From Pseudarthrobacter sp. NBSH8 (lineage in GTDB: Bacteria > Actinomycetota > Actinomycetes > Actinomycetales > Micrococcaceae): a stretch of 64,000 nt of DNA. The notes beneath the pieces were generated by a model. It was given only the letters and a program-made list of their open reading frames with translations, did not search any database and was not told the origin of the DNA. The position numbers and the translations under genes are program-made. The DNA lies in contig NZ_CP043178.1 in NCBI RefSeq assembly GCF_014217545.1, forward strand, positions 3,996,737 to 4,060,736, read 5' to 3'. Of the stretch, positions 51,015 to 61,001 are shown in pieces. Positions within the stretch are counted from its first letter, which is position 1, and each line of letters starts with the position of its first letter.

Positions 51015-51103
51015 TAGCTGTCTTTAGACGGTAATCTGGTAGGGTATCCCGTCCAGTGGGCGGGGTCACGGCCGCTGATGGTTCCTCCGTTCGCGCGGCG
51101 CCC

Positions 51104-51129
51104 GGAATATTCACCACCAAGATTCAGTT
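51104..51129 (+). promoter_or_regulatory. SigR/SigH-type promoter of trxBA
   Basis: GGAAT (51104-51108) and GTT (51127-51129) with exactly 18 bases between them match the SigR (SigH) consensus GGAAT-N18-GTT. It lies about 60 bases upstream of the trxB start. In Streptomyces and mycobacteria trxBA is a classic SigR/SigH thiol-oxidation regulon member, so the match fits gene context well. The sigma factor and anti-sigma genes are not in this window. Confidence 0.75.
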
Positions 51130-51188
51130 GTGCCATGTGGCCGGCCGCAAAAGCCGGCGCATCGACTAAGGAAGAGGTTCACCGTTCA

Positions 51189-52145
51189 GTGAGCAACGCA
51201 GAAAACACCGCGTCCGAAGTACGTGATGTCATCATCGTCGGCTCGGGCCCGGCCGGGTACACGGCCGCTGTCTACACCGCGCGTGCCAATCTGAAGCCCT
51301 TGCTTCTGGCTGGATCAGTCACCGCAGGCGGCGAACTGATGAACACCACCGACGTCGAAAATTACCCGGGCTTCCCCGACGGCATCATGGGGCCGGACCT
51401 GATGGAGAACTTCGAGAAGCAGGCAGCCCGCTTCGGAACGGAAATCCAGTTCGAGGACGTCACAGCCCTGGACCTCGATGGTGACATCAAGACTGTCACC
51501 ATCGGTACCGGCGAGACCTTCCAAGCGCGGGCGATCATCCTGTCCACCGGATCCGCTTACCGTGAGCTCGGCCTCCCGAACGAAAAGCGCCTTTCCGGAC
51601 ACGGTGTCAGCTGGTGTGCAACCTGCGACGGGTTCTTTTTCAAGGACCAGGACATTGCGGTTATCGGCGGGGGAGACTCTGCAATGGAAGAAGCCCTCTT
51701 CCTGACCAAGTTCGCCAAGTCCGTCACCGTTGTGCACCGACGCGACACACTCAAAGCTTCCAAGATCATGGCAGACCGCGCCTTGGCCCACGACAAGATT
51801 TCGTTCATCTGGAACAGCTCCGTGGACGACATCATCGGAGGGGACAAAGTCACCGGGCTCAAGATCAAGAACCTGCAGGACGGCACCGTATCCGACCTCC
51901 CCGTCACTGGCGTTTTCGTCGCCATCGGTAACGACCCCCGCACCGACCTGGTTAAGGACGCACTGGACATCACGGCGGCCGGCACCATCGCCGTCGAGGG
52001 CCGGAGTTCCAAGACCAGCATCCCCGGCGTCTTCGCCGCCGGCGATGTTGTTGACCCCACGTACCGTCAGGCCATCACAGCCTCCGGTTCCGGATGTGTT
52101 GCCGCAATCGACGTGGAACACTTCCTCGCAGACCTCCACGCGTAA
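51189..52145 (+). CDS. trxB: thioredoxin reductase
   Basis: Protein of 318 aa. FAD-binding motif [20 protein letters not shown], redox CATC (Cys143/Cys146) and the NADPH-binding site [15 protein letters not shown] are all standard for the low-molecular-weight TrxB. It passes electrons from NADPH to thioredoxin. The GTG at 51189 follows a GGAAGAGG about 11 bases upstream; a longer frame reaches into the promoter. trxA follows 37 bases later and both probably come from the SigR-type promoter at 51104-51129. Confidence 0.96.
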   Translation: MSNAENTASEVRDVIIVGSGPAGYTAAVYTARANLKPLLLAGSVTAGGELMNTTDVENYPGFPDGIMGPDLMENFEKQAARFGTEIQFEDVTALDLDGDIKTVTIGTGETFQARAIILSTGSAYRELGLPNEKRLSGHGVSWCATCDGFFFKDQDIAVIGGGDSAMEEALFLTKFAKSVTVVHRRDTLKASKIMADRALAHDKISFIWNSSVDDIIGGDKVTGLKIKNLQDGTVSDLPVTGVFVAIGNDPRTDLVKDALDITAAGTIAVEGRSSKTSIPGVFAAGDVVDPTYRQAITASGSGCVAAIDVEHFLADLHA

Positions 52146-52182
52146 TTCGCTTAACCGCCATTCGAAAAGAGAGACAAGGGTT

Positions 52183-52509
52183 ATGAGCAACGCTAAAGAC
52201 GTAACAGATGCAAGTTTCCATGCGGATGTCCTGTCGGCCGACAAGCCAGTGATTGTGGACTTCTGGGCTGAATGGTGCGGACCATGCCGCAAGCTGGGAC
52301 CCATCCTCGACGAGATCTCGGTCGAGTACAGCGAGAAGGTTAACGTCGTCAAGGTCAATGTCGACGACAACCCGGCGATTGCTGCCGAGTACGGCATTAC
52401 GTCCATCCCCGCCGTCTACCTCTTCCAGGACGGCCAGGTGAAGAGCACCGTTATCGGTGCGCGGCCGAAGCAGTTCTTCGAAAAGGAATTTGCGGACGTC
52501 CTGTCCTAG
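52183..52509 (+). CDS. trxA: thioredoxin
   Basis: Protein of 108 aa with the WCGPC active site (Cys32/Cys35) and normal length. It reduces protein disulfides and receives electrons from TrxB. The ATG at 52183 follows AAGGG by two to three bases; a longer frame in the same register starts inside trxB and is not real. A strong terminator follows at 52551-52585, closing the rightward trxBA operon and the gene-rich part of this side of the window. Confidence 0.96.
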   Translation: MSNAKDVTDASFHADVLSADKPVIVDFWAEWCGPCRKLGPILDEISVEYSEKVNVVKVNVDDNPAIAAEYGITSIPAVYLFQDGQVKSTVIGARPKQFFEKEFADVLS

Positions 52510-52550
52510 TCTGCTCTGGTCTCCGGTTCTTCATGACCGGCAGCACCGGC

Positions 52551-52585
52551 CTGTGGCCACTGCTTCATAGAAGCAGTGGCCACAG
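52551..52585 (+). terminator. rho-independent terminator after trxA
   Basis: Perfect 16-bp stem, arms 52551-52566 and 52570-52585, with a 3-base loop, followed by TAATTT. Forty-one bases after the trxA stop. Confidence 0.85.
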
Positions 52586-52784
52586 TAATTTGTGCGTGCA
52601 CCTATTCGAGATCGAATAAGGTTGTTTTCGGGCAACATTTTCCCCCGGACTGCACCGGGGGATCCGGGTCCTTCTGTATCCCACCGCGGAGTCTTGGCGA
52701 CTTAGTACGTGGGCCGGGCGGCTGAAAATACCAGTCAACTCAACCTAGGATGATCCAAGTAGGGTCCTCCGGACTTGGCTGTTT

Positions 52785-52800
52785 CGTTTCACGTGAAACA
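52785..52800. other. parS site
   Basis: CGTTTCACGTGAAACA, one mismatch at the first base from the consensus TGTTTCACGTGAAACA bound by ParB. Confidence 0.88.
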
Positions 52801-53004
52801 TTGCCGCACGGATGCAGACAGTCACTCGTCCCTCTTCGCTTACCGGGGCAACGAAGGAGAGCGGGGATGTGGAGTCCTGCAGCCCGACCCATCGGAATGT
52901 CGTTTCGCTTGCAGGGGCAAGTCGGCACCGATTTGCCTCCCCTAGACCATTCGATTTCCTCATCCAATCCCGTACATTTTACGCACGGCGACTAGCCGGG
53001 CCTA

Positions 53005-53020
53005 TGTTTCACGTGAAACA
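53005..53020. other. parS site
   Basis: TGTTTCACGTGAAACA, a perfect match to the parS consensus. Confidence 0.95.
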
Positions 53021-53237
53021 TCGACGAGTGCTGCAGGAGAGCATCGCCTACGTCTCCGTGTTCCCGGAGGGACAACAATACAATCCAAGACGTGCCCAGG
53101 GTCTTGGTCAACAGGTCAGACTGGCATCCCGCTTTGGCACCGCGCCAGCGCTTCGGATTGGTACCCTGCCATAAAGCAGCCCCGCCCCTTTTATGGTGCG
53201 TGGTCCTGAGTCCCGAACAGATCTGAATCACTTGCAG

Positions 53238-53253
53238 TGTTTCACGTGAAACG
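53238..53253. other. parS site
   Basis: TGTTTCACGTGAAACG, one mismatch at the last base of the parS consensus. Confidence 0.9.
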
Positions 53254-54219
53254 CAGTCCGACCCCGCATCAGCTGGCGTCCCTTGCCTGATCGCGGCTAG
53301 ACTGCTCACGACGACCTCAAGCATTGATCACGCGGGTCAGGTTCGCGGAGTGCCGAATAACTAGCCCCTTCCCTCATAATCTGAAGTATCAAACTTCAAA
53401 AAATGAGTCCGGATAAATTAATTGTCTATCTATTTCAGTGGAACCAACGAAATAGCCGAGCTGCTCAGTCCGAACATTGGTGGACTCGCGGCGTGAAACA
53501 TCGAGTGAATCGACAGCATCTGGCCACACTTTTAGCTCCACCAGTGTTGGTCGTCCCTTGATTGAATCAAGCACCGATACGCGCAACTGCTACGTCGAGA
53601 AGCGGTGGTTCCTAACGATGTCGACCCGGCGCAGCTGGTCGGACAGCGGGCCATGGATTTTGGTTGGGAGAGCTGACGGATTAGAAAGAACCGACAGATT
53701 GGAAGAAGCCTGGATATGAGCGGCAGTGATGCCTACAAAGCCGTGTTCTACGCCTGATCTCGGCGCATACTTAGCTCAGGCTTCAGCACGGTGGCTGATG
53801 CCACGCGCCATGCATATAGACAGCTCATATGCGGTCGAAACCGCTGCAACCAGACCGGTCGCGTCCGCCTCCGCCGAACCCATCCATCCACATGCAACCA
53901 ACAGTTCAGCGAAATATGCCTGACCCACGGTGCGGGGGCCTGCCACGAAATGACCAAAGTAACGCAATGAATTCGGCACCTTAGACCTGGGGATGCGCGC
54001 TGCCTCTCCTAGGATGCCTCCAGCCAAGAATCACACTCCACACGGGGTGACTGCCAGCCCCTGGCCAGCCTATCTACTGAACCCACACGGCTGCGGGCCT
54101 ATCCCGTATATGGCGCCCGTGATCGCATCAATGGCACGCCTACCCCCGACATCTTTTGTGCCCCTTGGGATAAACTTCAGCGCAGCAGACATAGAACGCC
54201 GACGCCTCTTTGCGGCGAC

Positions 54220-54235
54220 TGTTTCACGTGAAACA
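54220..54235. other. parS site
   Basis: TGTTTCACGTGAAACA, perfect consensus. A degenerate copy lies 64 bases to the right. Confidence 0.95.
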
Positions 54236-54283
54236 CAGTCAACGCTGGGCATAGCTAGACAGTCGACCGGGCCACCAACAAGA

Positions 54284-54299
54284 CGGTTCACGTGAAACG
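54284..54299. other. degenerate parS site
   Basis: CGGTTCACGTGAAACG keeps the central TTCACGTGAAAC but has three mismatches overall (bases 1, 3 and 16). Binding strength may be reduced. Confidence 0.6.
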
Positions 54300-55134
54300 A
54301 ACTCAGCGAAGAGATGCCGCGCCCGACTGGATAGGACACCCCATCTCACGTATCACGTAGGCTACCAGTCGGCCACGGCAGCGAACTGACGGGTGGCCCA
54401 ATAGCCATTTCAAGACTCTTGCGACCGACGAGTAGTCATTACGTGCGGACCCACGAAGCACCTCACGTACACCCGGGCCGCCCGGCCACGAGTGAACCAA
54501 AGTCTCAACCCGCGGGAGCGTTCTGCAGCCCAGCTAACTCCACAGTCCCCGTGGCAATTTTCCTGCCTGCCACCGGCTGAGCCGTATCATAAATGTCGCA
54601 GTCTGCTCTGCAAACGAGGGACGACCGGCATGGACCTACGTACTACGCAGTCTGCTCAGCAGACGGGGCCCTCAGCGTAAACCAACGTCAACACGATCTA
54701 CGCGGCCGCCCTTAGCCGCCTGTTGCCTCAGCCCGAGGCTTCACACATTTCCCCGCGTCCCGAGCGTCAACGACCAATGTCCGCTGGAAAGGTAGCACTG
54801 TGGAGTCGACCTACTGACGGGCGCAACAAGCCGGCCTGCGCTACGGCTCCCGGTCAGATCACCACAAATGATGGACGCCTGGCAGAGTAGGGGACCGAAC
54901 AAGGAGTCAGACGCGGGCCCTAAACGAAGGCAGTGGCGCGCCTTCGAACCCAAGGACTCGTCCGATCCTCTCGGGCGCAAGTCGGTTACAGCACTGCCCG
55001 TCGCCGTCTACGTGCGTGCACCTGCGCCAGGTGCCACTGAAGCCAGCACAAGGGCCACACGTCTTCATCCGAAGTGCGGCCGGTAGGCTCACCTCACGGA
55101 TTTCCGTCGCATGCCCATTCCACCGATATCGAGG

Positions 55135-55180
55135 TTATCCCCAAAAGTTATCCACATCGATATCCACAGGTATGTCCACC
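55135..55180. other. array of four DnaA-box-like sequences
   Basis: TTATCCCCA (55135), TTATCCACA (55148, perfect consensus), ATATCCACA (55160) and ATGTCCACC (55172), all in the same orientation, with start-to-start spacing of 13, 12 and 12 bases. Confidence 0.7.
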
Positions 55181-55371
55181 GGTCCGTAAATCTTGGACAC
55201 AGCGTAGCCGAGTCCGCATTCCAGCTCAGCGGCCACACTCAAATCGGAAACTATCCAGGGACCAGCAACACGGAAGTGGCGTCGCTCATACTAGCTTAGA
55301 AATATTGACCCAAATCCAACTAATCGCGGCTCTTTTCCGAGCAAAGGGCGCATTGGGTGGTGGCTTAGTAA

Positions 55372-55387
55372 TGTTTCACGTGAAACG
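55372..55387. other. parS site
   Basis: TGTTTCACGTGAAACG, one mismatch at the last base. It lies between the two DnaA-box arrays. Confidence 0.9.
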
Positions 55388-55482
55388 GAACCAGAGACGG
55401 ACTCGGACGCGCAGGCAGGCGGACGGTCCCGCGACGCGCTGGTGTGCGGCGAATATCCTAGTGATCCTGGCCACCAATCAAT

Positions 55483-55515
55483 CTATCCACAAAGTTATCC
55501 ACAGCGATATCCACC
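55483..55515. other. array of three DnaA-box-like sequences
   Basis: CTATCCACA (55483), TTATCCACA (55495, perfect consensus) and ATATCCACC (55507), same orientation, spaced 12 and 12 bases. It lines up closely with the array at 55135-55180. Confidence 0.7.
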
Positions 55516-55995
55516 GTGCAATTCACACCGTGCCGCCCCCAAACTGGAACGGCTTCACCTCCTGGTGCGATGGGATTGACGCGCCCGACAATACACGGAA
55601 TGCTCACAACCCACATTCGTTCTCTTCGGTTTCTGGCCCATAGACAGAATGGCTCGGGTCTGGGGAAGATGCTCTTTCAAGTTCAGACAGCCACTTGCCT
55701 GAATTGGTGGCGCTGGTGAATGGGTACCGCTGGAGTCCCGATCCGTTAAGTCACCGCGAATGGCCTGTCCAGCCCACCTCAAACTTGCATCAGGCCAGAT
55801 GACTCGGACTACCCTCAGGTTCATTTCTCTGCCGTCCAATGCGAATCCGGGCATATAACGTCCACCTCAGGATTGCGTCGCGTGGGGGAGAGGCCACGTC
55901 GAGGAAGCTAGTCCTTCTCCTCGCTGTGCCGAGATGCTCCGACGAAGCGCAGACCACCAATAATGTCGCAGGGCTAGTCCTCTATAGACCTGTCG

Positions 55996-56159
55996 GATGC
56001 GGTATCCGGCGACCCCATGGGTTGCCCAAGGCATTGACATACATTTCTGAAGTTGGTGTGTATTGAGCAGCACCGCAGATGCGGTATCCGGCGACCCCAT
56101 GGGTTGCCCAAGGCATTGACATACATTTCTGAAGTTGGTGTGTATTGAGCAGCACCGCA
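55996..56159. repeat. exact 82-bp tandem duplication
   Basis: Two identical 82-base copies, 55996-56077 and 56078-56159, beginning GATGCGGTATCCGG. I compared them base by base and saw no difference, so the duplication is recent. No parS or DnaA box lies inside the unit. Confidence 0.9.
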
Positions 56160-56235
56160 GATTCGGTTCTGGGCTGTAGGCCATCTGTACCGCGCATCAA
56201 TCGACACCAGGCCTCATGGGGAATTCCAGGGCGCC

Positions 56236-56253
56236 GTCTGTCTGTCTGTCTGT
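56236..56253. repeat. GTCT microsatellite
   Basis: Four GTCT units followed by GT. Tetranucleotide repeats can change length by slippage; no gene is present to be affected. Confidence 0.7.
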
Positions 56254-56705
56254 GCAGAGGTTACTGATCCCTGTGGGCGGACAGCACCACCACTCAGCCG
56301 GTTCCTTATGTGCTGCCCCAAAATCGGGGCAAGTCCCTGGCCGTTGTTCCATCAGCGACCTGGCAGCGCTTGGATTCATTCTGGTTGGCCTCTCCACCGT
56401 CGACCGAACAGAATATCAGACGTGAGCTACGGGCGACTTGTCCACTCTGGCCTTCTGAAGCGCCATGCCAGGCCCCTACGGAGTCCAAGAGGACGTCAAG
56501 CTGTCCCGCGGCGCATGTACCCCTCTGTGGGCACACGCCGCCGCCAAGGGGCGGCCGGATATGCTTCCGGAGACGGAGTCTAAGTTCTCCGTCGGCTATG
56601 AACCATGAACGCCACGTGGTCCGACCCGCAGGTGGTCCATTGAATTGCTATGGGAGTAGACCGGGGATGGGCAGAGTCAGGCACGGCACACTCGGTTAGT
56701 CTCCA

Positions 56706-56721
56706 CGTTTCACGTGAAACC
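56706..56721. other. parS site
   Basis: CGTTTCACGTGAAACC, mismatches only at the two outermost bases. Confidence 0.85.
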
Positions 56722-56922
56722 ACTTGGGCCATTTTTGCCGAGGACCAGGCCCACCCAAGAAGCATTGTGGGAGTACGTCTGCTCGGCGCTGACTGAAGAT
56801 GCGGGCTTTGTTCAAGGCTGATAATGGGGAAACCCCCTTCGTCCTATACAGATATGGACCAAGTGACACTCCGGCTAGTTCAAGAGTCGAGATCCTGGGT
56901 TACGCCAAAAGGATTGCCAAAA

Positions 56923-56960
<38 letters not shown>

Positions 56961-56990
56961 ACTGACATGATTTCACACAAGCTCTGGCGG

Positions 56991-57006
56991 TGTTTCACGT
57001 GAAACA
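56991..57006. other. parS site
   Basis: TGTTTCACGTGAAACA, perfect consensus, 30 bases after the CCAGAG repeat. Confidence 0.95.
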
Positions 57007-57727
57007 GCCGGAGAGTTTCCCTCTACAACCGAAATTATGCTGCCGGGACCCTTCGCGAGGGATTATCCGACCGAGCAGCAGGTCCAAGGGATCCCGTTCT
57101 GGCACGCCGGTCAGACAGGATCAGCAAGCCAAGCACCAACCGCGCACGCAACGAGGCAGGCATGGCGGCTCAGGCCACCAAACGCGCGGACAGTCGGGGT
57201 GCCGTCTCCGCCGCGGCAACGGACTGGCAGTAGGACACGAAACGCCGCCTCGTTCCCGCTGAGCCGGGTGGGCACCTGGGCGAACCCTGACGGAACCCTC
57301 AGCATTGAGGCATTCTTCAACTATTTCAGCGCCACAGGACGTCTGCGGAAGGATACCTGGGCCGATATCAGGGTCTCCTGCGTCCCTACACAGCCCACCC
57401 AGCGCTGTCATCTTGTGAGAACGGCGGCCCTGACTATCTACATCTCGGCCAGTGCACACTTCTAGTGGGTCAGCAATCCTAACGCCGCCGGGCTTCGGCG
57501 TTTCCGGTGCCGCCGGTGCCGCGAAGACAGGACACGTGACACGTGTCGGGGGTCGTCCATGGCCGCTGACGGTGCCGAACCAAAGTTACACCGCCAGCAG
57601 TATTCCAGCAGCCTCTGGCGATACTGCATGTGACCGGGTGGCTCAGGATGCAGGGCTGTCCTTCCCCCGATATGGTCGGAACCAGAATCGACTCAGAGAG
57701 TGTAGGAAGGGAATCGTGCCAGACGTG

Positions 57728-57765
57728 AAGAAGGGGCCTGTTTCACGTGAAACAGGCCCCTTCTT
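57728..57765. terminator. parS embedded in a 38-bp palindrome; parB terminator
   Basis: A perfect palindrome with 19-base arms centred on the CACGTG of a perfect parS (57739-57754), flanked by GAAGGGGCC and GGCCCCTTC. It begins 13 bases after the parB stop codon and on the minus strand ends in TTCTT, so it can act as the parB terminator as well as a ParB loading site. Confidence 0.85.
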
Positions 57766-57778
57766 TGAGAGCACAATG

Positions 57779-59110
57779 CTAGTTTTCGGATCCTGGCGCC
57801 AGGACGTCCATTATACGGTTCAGGTCTTCAACACTGGCGAATTCAATGCTGACACGCCCCTTGCGGACACCCAGAGAAATCTTGACGTTGGTGTCCAAGC
57901 GGTCCGACAGCGAGGATGCCAGGTAGTCCAGGCGCTCATGGCGGGCCCCCGGACGGGGGATGTTGTTCTTCGCGGGCTTCGCAGGATCCTGGTAAAGAGT
58001 GACGGCCTCTTCGGTTGCCCGAACAGACATGCCTTCAGCCACGATCTTCTGGGCGAGGCGTTCCATGGCGGCCGCATCCGGGAGGGCCAGCAATGCACGG
58101 GCGTGGCCGGCGGAGAGAACGCTCGCCGCCACACGACGCTGAACCAGAGGTGGAAGCTTAAGCAGGCGCAGCGTGTTCGTAACCTGGGGACGTGAACGGC
58201 CAATGCGATCCGCGAGCTGCTCGTGAGTGGTTCCGAAGTCTTCTAGCAACTGCTGGTAGGCAGCCGCCTCCTCGAGCGGGTTCAGCTGGCTGCGGTGCAG
58301 GTTCTCCAGCAGTGCGTCCCTGAGGAGGTCATCATCGGTGGTGTCCCGGACGATGGCGGGGATGGTTTCCATCCCGGCCGCCTGTACTGCCCTCCAGCGA
58401 CGCTCACCCATCACCAGCTCGTACGGTTCTCCACCTTCTTCGGTTGAGGTACGAACCACAATTGGCTGGAGGACGCCGATTTCGCGCACAGAGTGGATAA
58501 GCTCCGCCATGTCATCTTCATCGAAGACTGAGCGGGGCTGTTTCCGGTTCGGATGGATGTCGGTGACCAAAATTTCGGCAAAACGCACACCGGGAACTTC
58601 CACAAGATCTACACCGTTATCCGCCTTGCTCTCTGTTTCAGTAGCCTGAGAAGCGGGTGCACCAGACACAGGGACCTCGGATACTGACACATCAGTCACG
58701 GCTTCAACCGGCGCGGTCCCATCTTCCACCGCCGAGACAGCGACACGGCTCTTGGCCGGAACTTTCGCAGGAGCCTTGGCCTGAGCTTTCGCTGCCGGCG
58801 GCTTGTCGGCTGACTTGACGGACGATTTGGCGGGGGAGGCCGTTTTTGGCGCAGCTGCCTTATTCTCTACGGGTACGTCGTTGGTCCTAACCGGCGCACC
58901 CGACGCGGAAGATGTGGAAGATGTGGAAGCATCCGAAACTGCCCCGCCATTCCCGGAAGTGTCGTCGGAGGAAACGACTTTCTTACGGCCTTCCGGAAAG
59001 AAGAGATCCACGGGCCGCGACACAGCGCTGCCATTGCCCGACGCACTACCGGCGGAACTTGGAATGAGTGCGCCAAGACCGCGGCCCAGGCCACGTCGCT
59101 TTTCGCTCAT
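57779..59110 (-). CDS. parB: chromosome partitioning protein ParB
   Basis: Protein of 443 aa. An unusually long low-complexity N-terminal part (about 1-165, Ala/Ser/Lys-rich) precedes the ParB CTPase domain with GERRWRA (about 252-258), the partner-switch region [20 protein letters not shown], a helix-turn-helix for parS ([20 protein letters not shown]) and a C-terminal dimerisation domain. ParB loads at parS, slides as a CTP-bound clamp and recruits ParA/SMC for chromosome segregation. It follows parA by 66 bases and ends in the parS-bearing palindrome. Ten parS or near-parS sites lie within 8 kb. Confidence 0.95.
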   Translation of the reverse strand: MSEKRRGLGRGLGALIPSSAGSASGNGSAVSRPVDLFFPEGRKKVVSSDDTSGNGGAVSDASTSSTSSASGAPVRTNDVPVENKAAAPKTASPAKSSVKSADKPPAAKAQAKAPAKVPAKSRVAVSAVEDGTAPVEAVTDVSVSEVPVSGAPASQATETESKADNGVDLVEVPGVRFAEILVTDIHPNRKQPRSVFDEDDMAELIHSVREIGVLQPIVVRTSTEEGGEPYELVMGERRWRAVQAAGMETIPAIVRDTTDDDLLRDALLENLHRSQLNPLEEAAAYQQLLEDFGTTHEQLADRIGRSRPQVTNTLRLLKLPPLVQRRVAASVLSAGHARALLALPDAAAMERLAQKIVAEGMSVRATEEAVTLYQDPAKPAKNNIPRPGARHERLDYLASSLSDRLDTNVKISLGVRKGRVSIEFASVEDLNRIMDVLAPGSEN

Positions 59111-59176
59111 GGATAAATCCCTCCGATGGAAGAGTCAGAACTTGCCGGACTCCGGTTGTTGCACTTCTTGAAGATT

Positions 59177-60244
59177 CTAGCGTTCAGCGATTTCTGCTGC
59201 GGCTTCCAGGTAAGACAGGGCTCCACTGGAGGAAGGATCGTAGGTCATGACTGTTTGCTGGTAGCTCGGGGCTTCTGAAATCCGCACCGAGCGAGGGACT
59301 ACAGCACCCAGAACCTGTTCCGGGAAGTGCAGGCGAACCTCCGCTGCCACCTGGGCGGCAAGGTTGGTTCGGCCGTCATACATCGTGAGGAGAATTGTGG
59401 AGACCACCAGATCTGCATTCAGGTGCTTCTGGATCATCTCGATGTTCTTAAGGAGCTGACTCAAGCCTTCCAGGGCGTAGTACTCGCACTGGATGGGGAT
59501 AAGGACCTCACCAGCAGCGCAGAAGGCATTAACCGTGAGCAACCCAAGGCTCGGCGGGCAGTCAATAAAAATGTAGTCGAGGCGTTCTTCGCCATTCTTC
59601 GCCCGGGTCTTGGCATACACATCGATCGCCCTGCGAAGGCGCTGTTCACGGGCCACCAGCGAGACAAGCTCAATCTCCGCACCGGCCAGATGAATGGTGG
59701 CAGGAGCACAGATCAGGTTACTGATGTCCGGGCAGGGGGCCACCACGTCGGCAAGAGGGAAATCGTTGATCAGGACATCGTAGATGCTATCCACGTCGGC
59801 ATGGTGCTCGACTCCTAGGGCGGTGGATGCGTTGCCCTGGGGATCGATATCAATGACCAGAACGTTCAGACCAGCTGCGGCCAGGGCAGCGGCGATGTTC
59901 ACTGTGGTGGTGGTTTTGCCGACCCCACCCTTTTGGTTGGACACCGTGAAGATGCGTGTTTTCTCTGGTTTCGGAAGTTTGCGATCTACCAGCCGTTCGC
60001 GGCGCCTGGTCTCGTGCGCGAGCTCCCTGGCGATAGGACTGGAGTCATCCATAGTGTCCATGACGTTGGTCCTGCCACCCGTTGTTGTTTCACGTGAAAC
60101 AGAGGCAAGAGTTGCCATCTCTGCAACCGGATTAGGGTGGCTTTCCCCTCGTCCCGGCGCGGAACCCATGCCAGCAACTGATCGTGCTGACCCCAGAGAC
60201 ACAAACGGGGGTATCCGCTGTGTGGAGGCTTCGCTACTGGTCAC
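59177..60244 (-). CDS. parA: chromosome partitioning ATPase ParA
   Basis: Protein of 355 aa. The deviant Walker A motif KGGVGKT (residues 105-111), the A' and B motifs (VIDIDPQGNASTAL; YIFIDCPPSLGLLTVNAF) and the C-terminal DNA-binding part are standard for the ParA/Soj group. ParA moves ParB-parS complexes. The GTG start at 60244 is supported by a GAGAG ribosome binding site, but ATGs at codons 26, 43, 62 and 65 could also serve; the first ~95 residues are an extension poor in conserved motifs and contain a parS site at DNA level. Confidence 0.94.
   Translation of the reverse strand: MTSSEASTQRIPPFVSLGSARSVAGMGSAPGRGESHPNPVAEMATLASVSRETTTGGRTNVMDTMDDSSPIARELAHETRRRERLVDRKLPKPEKTRIFTVSNQKGGVGKTTTTVNIAAALAAAGLNVLVIDIDPQGNASTALGVEHHADVDSIYDVLINDFPLADVVAPCPDISNLICAPATIHLAGAEIELVSLVAREQRLRRAIDVYAKTRAKNGEERLDYIFIDCPPSLGLLTVNAFCAAGEVLIPIQCEYYALEGLSQLLKNIEMIQKHLNADLVVSTILLTMYDGRTNLAAQVAAEVRLHFPEQVLGAVVPRSVRISEAPSYQQTVMTYDPSSSGALSYLEAAAEIAER
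60086..60101. other. parS site inside the parA coding region
   Basis: TGTTTCACGTGAAACA, perfect consensus. On the coding strand it specifies VSRET at codons 49-53, in the N-terminal extension before the ATPase domain, so ParB could bind within its own operon. Confidence 0.93.
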
Positions 60245-60330
60245 TGGGACACACTCTCTCTCATTCGGCTTTTACTGCCGTTGTCTAGCCTAACCGCTTC
60301 GTCCCGCAGACCAAGGCTACCGGGCCCGGA

Positions 60331-60981
60331 CTAGGAGATCTTTCGGGACTTGTTGACGACGATCCGTACCACCGTGGTGGGTTCCTCCAAGAGGCTTTCA
60401 CCGACAGTCACTACAGAGGTCTTGACGCCACCGAGCTTCCGGATAACCTTTGCTGCTTTTTCGATTTCCTCGCCCGCACTGCGTCCCTTAATGGCCACAA
60501 CCTCGCCCTTGCCGGCGAGCAGGGGGATGGTCAAGCCGGCCAGGTTGCTCAGCGCGGAAACAGCCCTGGCAGTCACAACGTCAGCGTTAACCATGCCGAC
60601 CGCCAGTTCAGCGCGGGTCCGCATCACCGAGACGTTGGTCAGGCCCAGATCGTCCACCACTTCCTGGAGCCAGATCACCCGGCGTTCCAACGGCTCGATC
60701 AGCGTCAGTTCGAGGTCCGGCCGCGCGATGGCGAGGCAGAGTCCGGGAAGTCCGGCTCCGCTTCCGACGTCGGCAACATGGCTACCGTGCGCGATCTCGC
60801 TTTCGATGACGGCACAGTTGAGGACGTGCCGGCTCCACAACCGTGGGATCTCGCGCGGCCCGATCAGCCCGCGTTCCGTTCCGGACGTGGCCAGGTGCTC
60901 TACGTAGCGTTTGGCCAGGTCGAGGCGGTCACCGAAAATCTTCTCTGCCGCCAGCAATTCTGCTGCCGTGATGTCAACCAT
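60331..60981 (-). CDS. rsmG: 16S rRNA (guanine-527-N7)-methyltransferase
   Basis: Protein of 216 aa with the SAM-binding motif HVADVGSGAGLPGLCLAIAR and the GTERGLIGPREIPRLWSRHV segment typical of RsmG/GidB. It methylates G527 of 16S rRNA; loss gives low-level streptomycin resistance in other species. Standard position between jag and parA. Gap of 20 bases from jag. Confidence 0.94.
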   Translation of the reverse strand: MVDITAAELLAAEKIFGDRLDLAKRYVEHLATSGTERGLIGPREIPRLWSRHVLNCAVIESEIAHGSHVADVGSGAGLPGLCLAIARPDLELTLIEPLERRVIWLQEVVDDLGLTNVSVMRTRAELAVGMVNADVVTARAVSALSNLAGLTIPLLAGKGEVVAIKGRSAGEEIEKAAKVIRKLGGVKTSVVTVGESLLEEPTTVVRIVVNKSRKIS

Positions 60982-61001
60982 GATTAGCGGTTCAGCATTC
61001 T

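Noticed and set aside
53485..53500. Additional parS candidate CTCGCGGCGTGAAACA
   Set aside because: Only the right half matches (9 of 16 bases overall), so it is not counted as a parS site.
53776..54027. 83-aa minus-strand frame with protein-like composition (AYFAELLVACGWMG)
   Set aside because: Reads better than its surroundings and may be a scrap of an old gene, but I recognise no family and there is no ribosome binding site or continuation.
55074..55643. 189-aa open frame in the parS region
   Set aside because: It spans both DnaA-box arrays and a parS site, so its sequence is explained by them (repeated IH and VIH residues); no ribosome binding site and odd composition.
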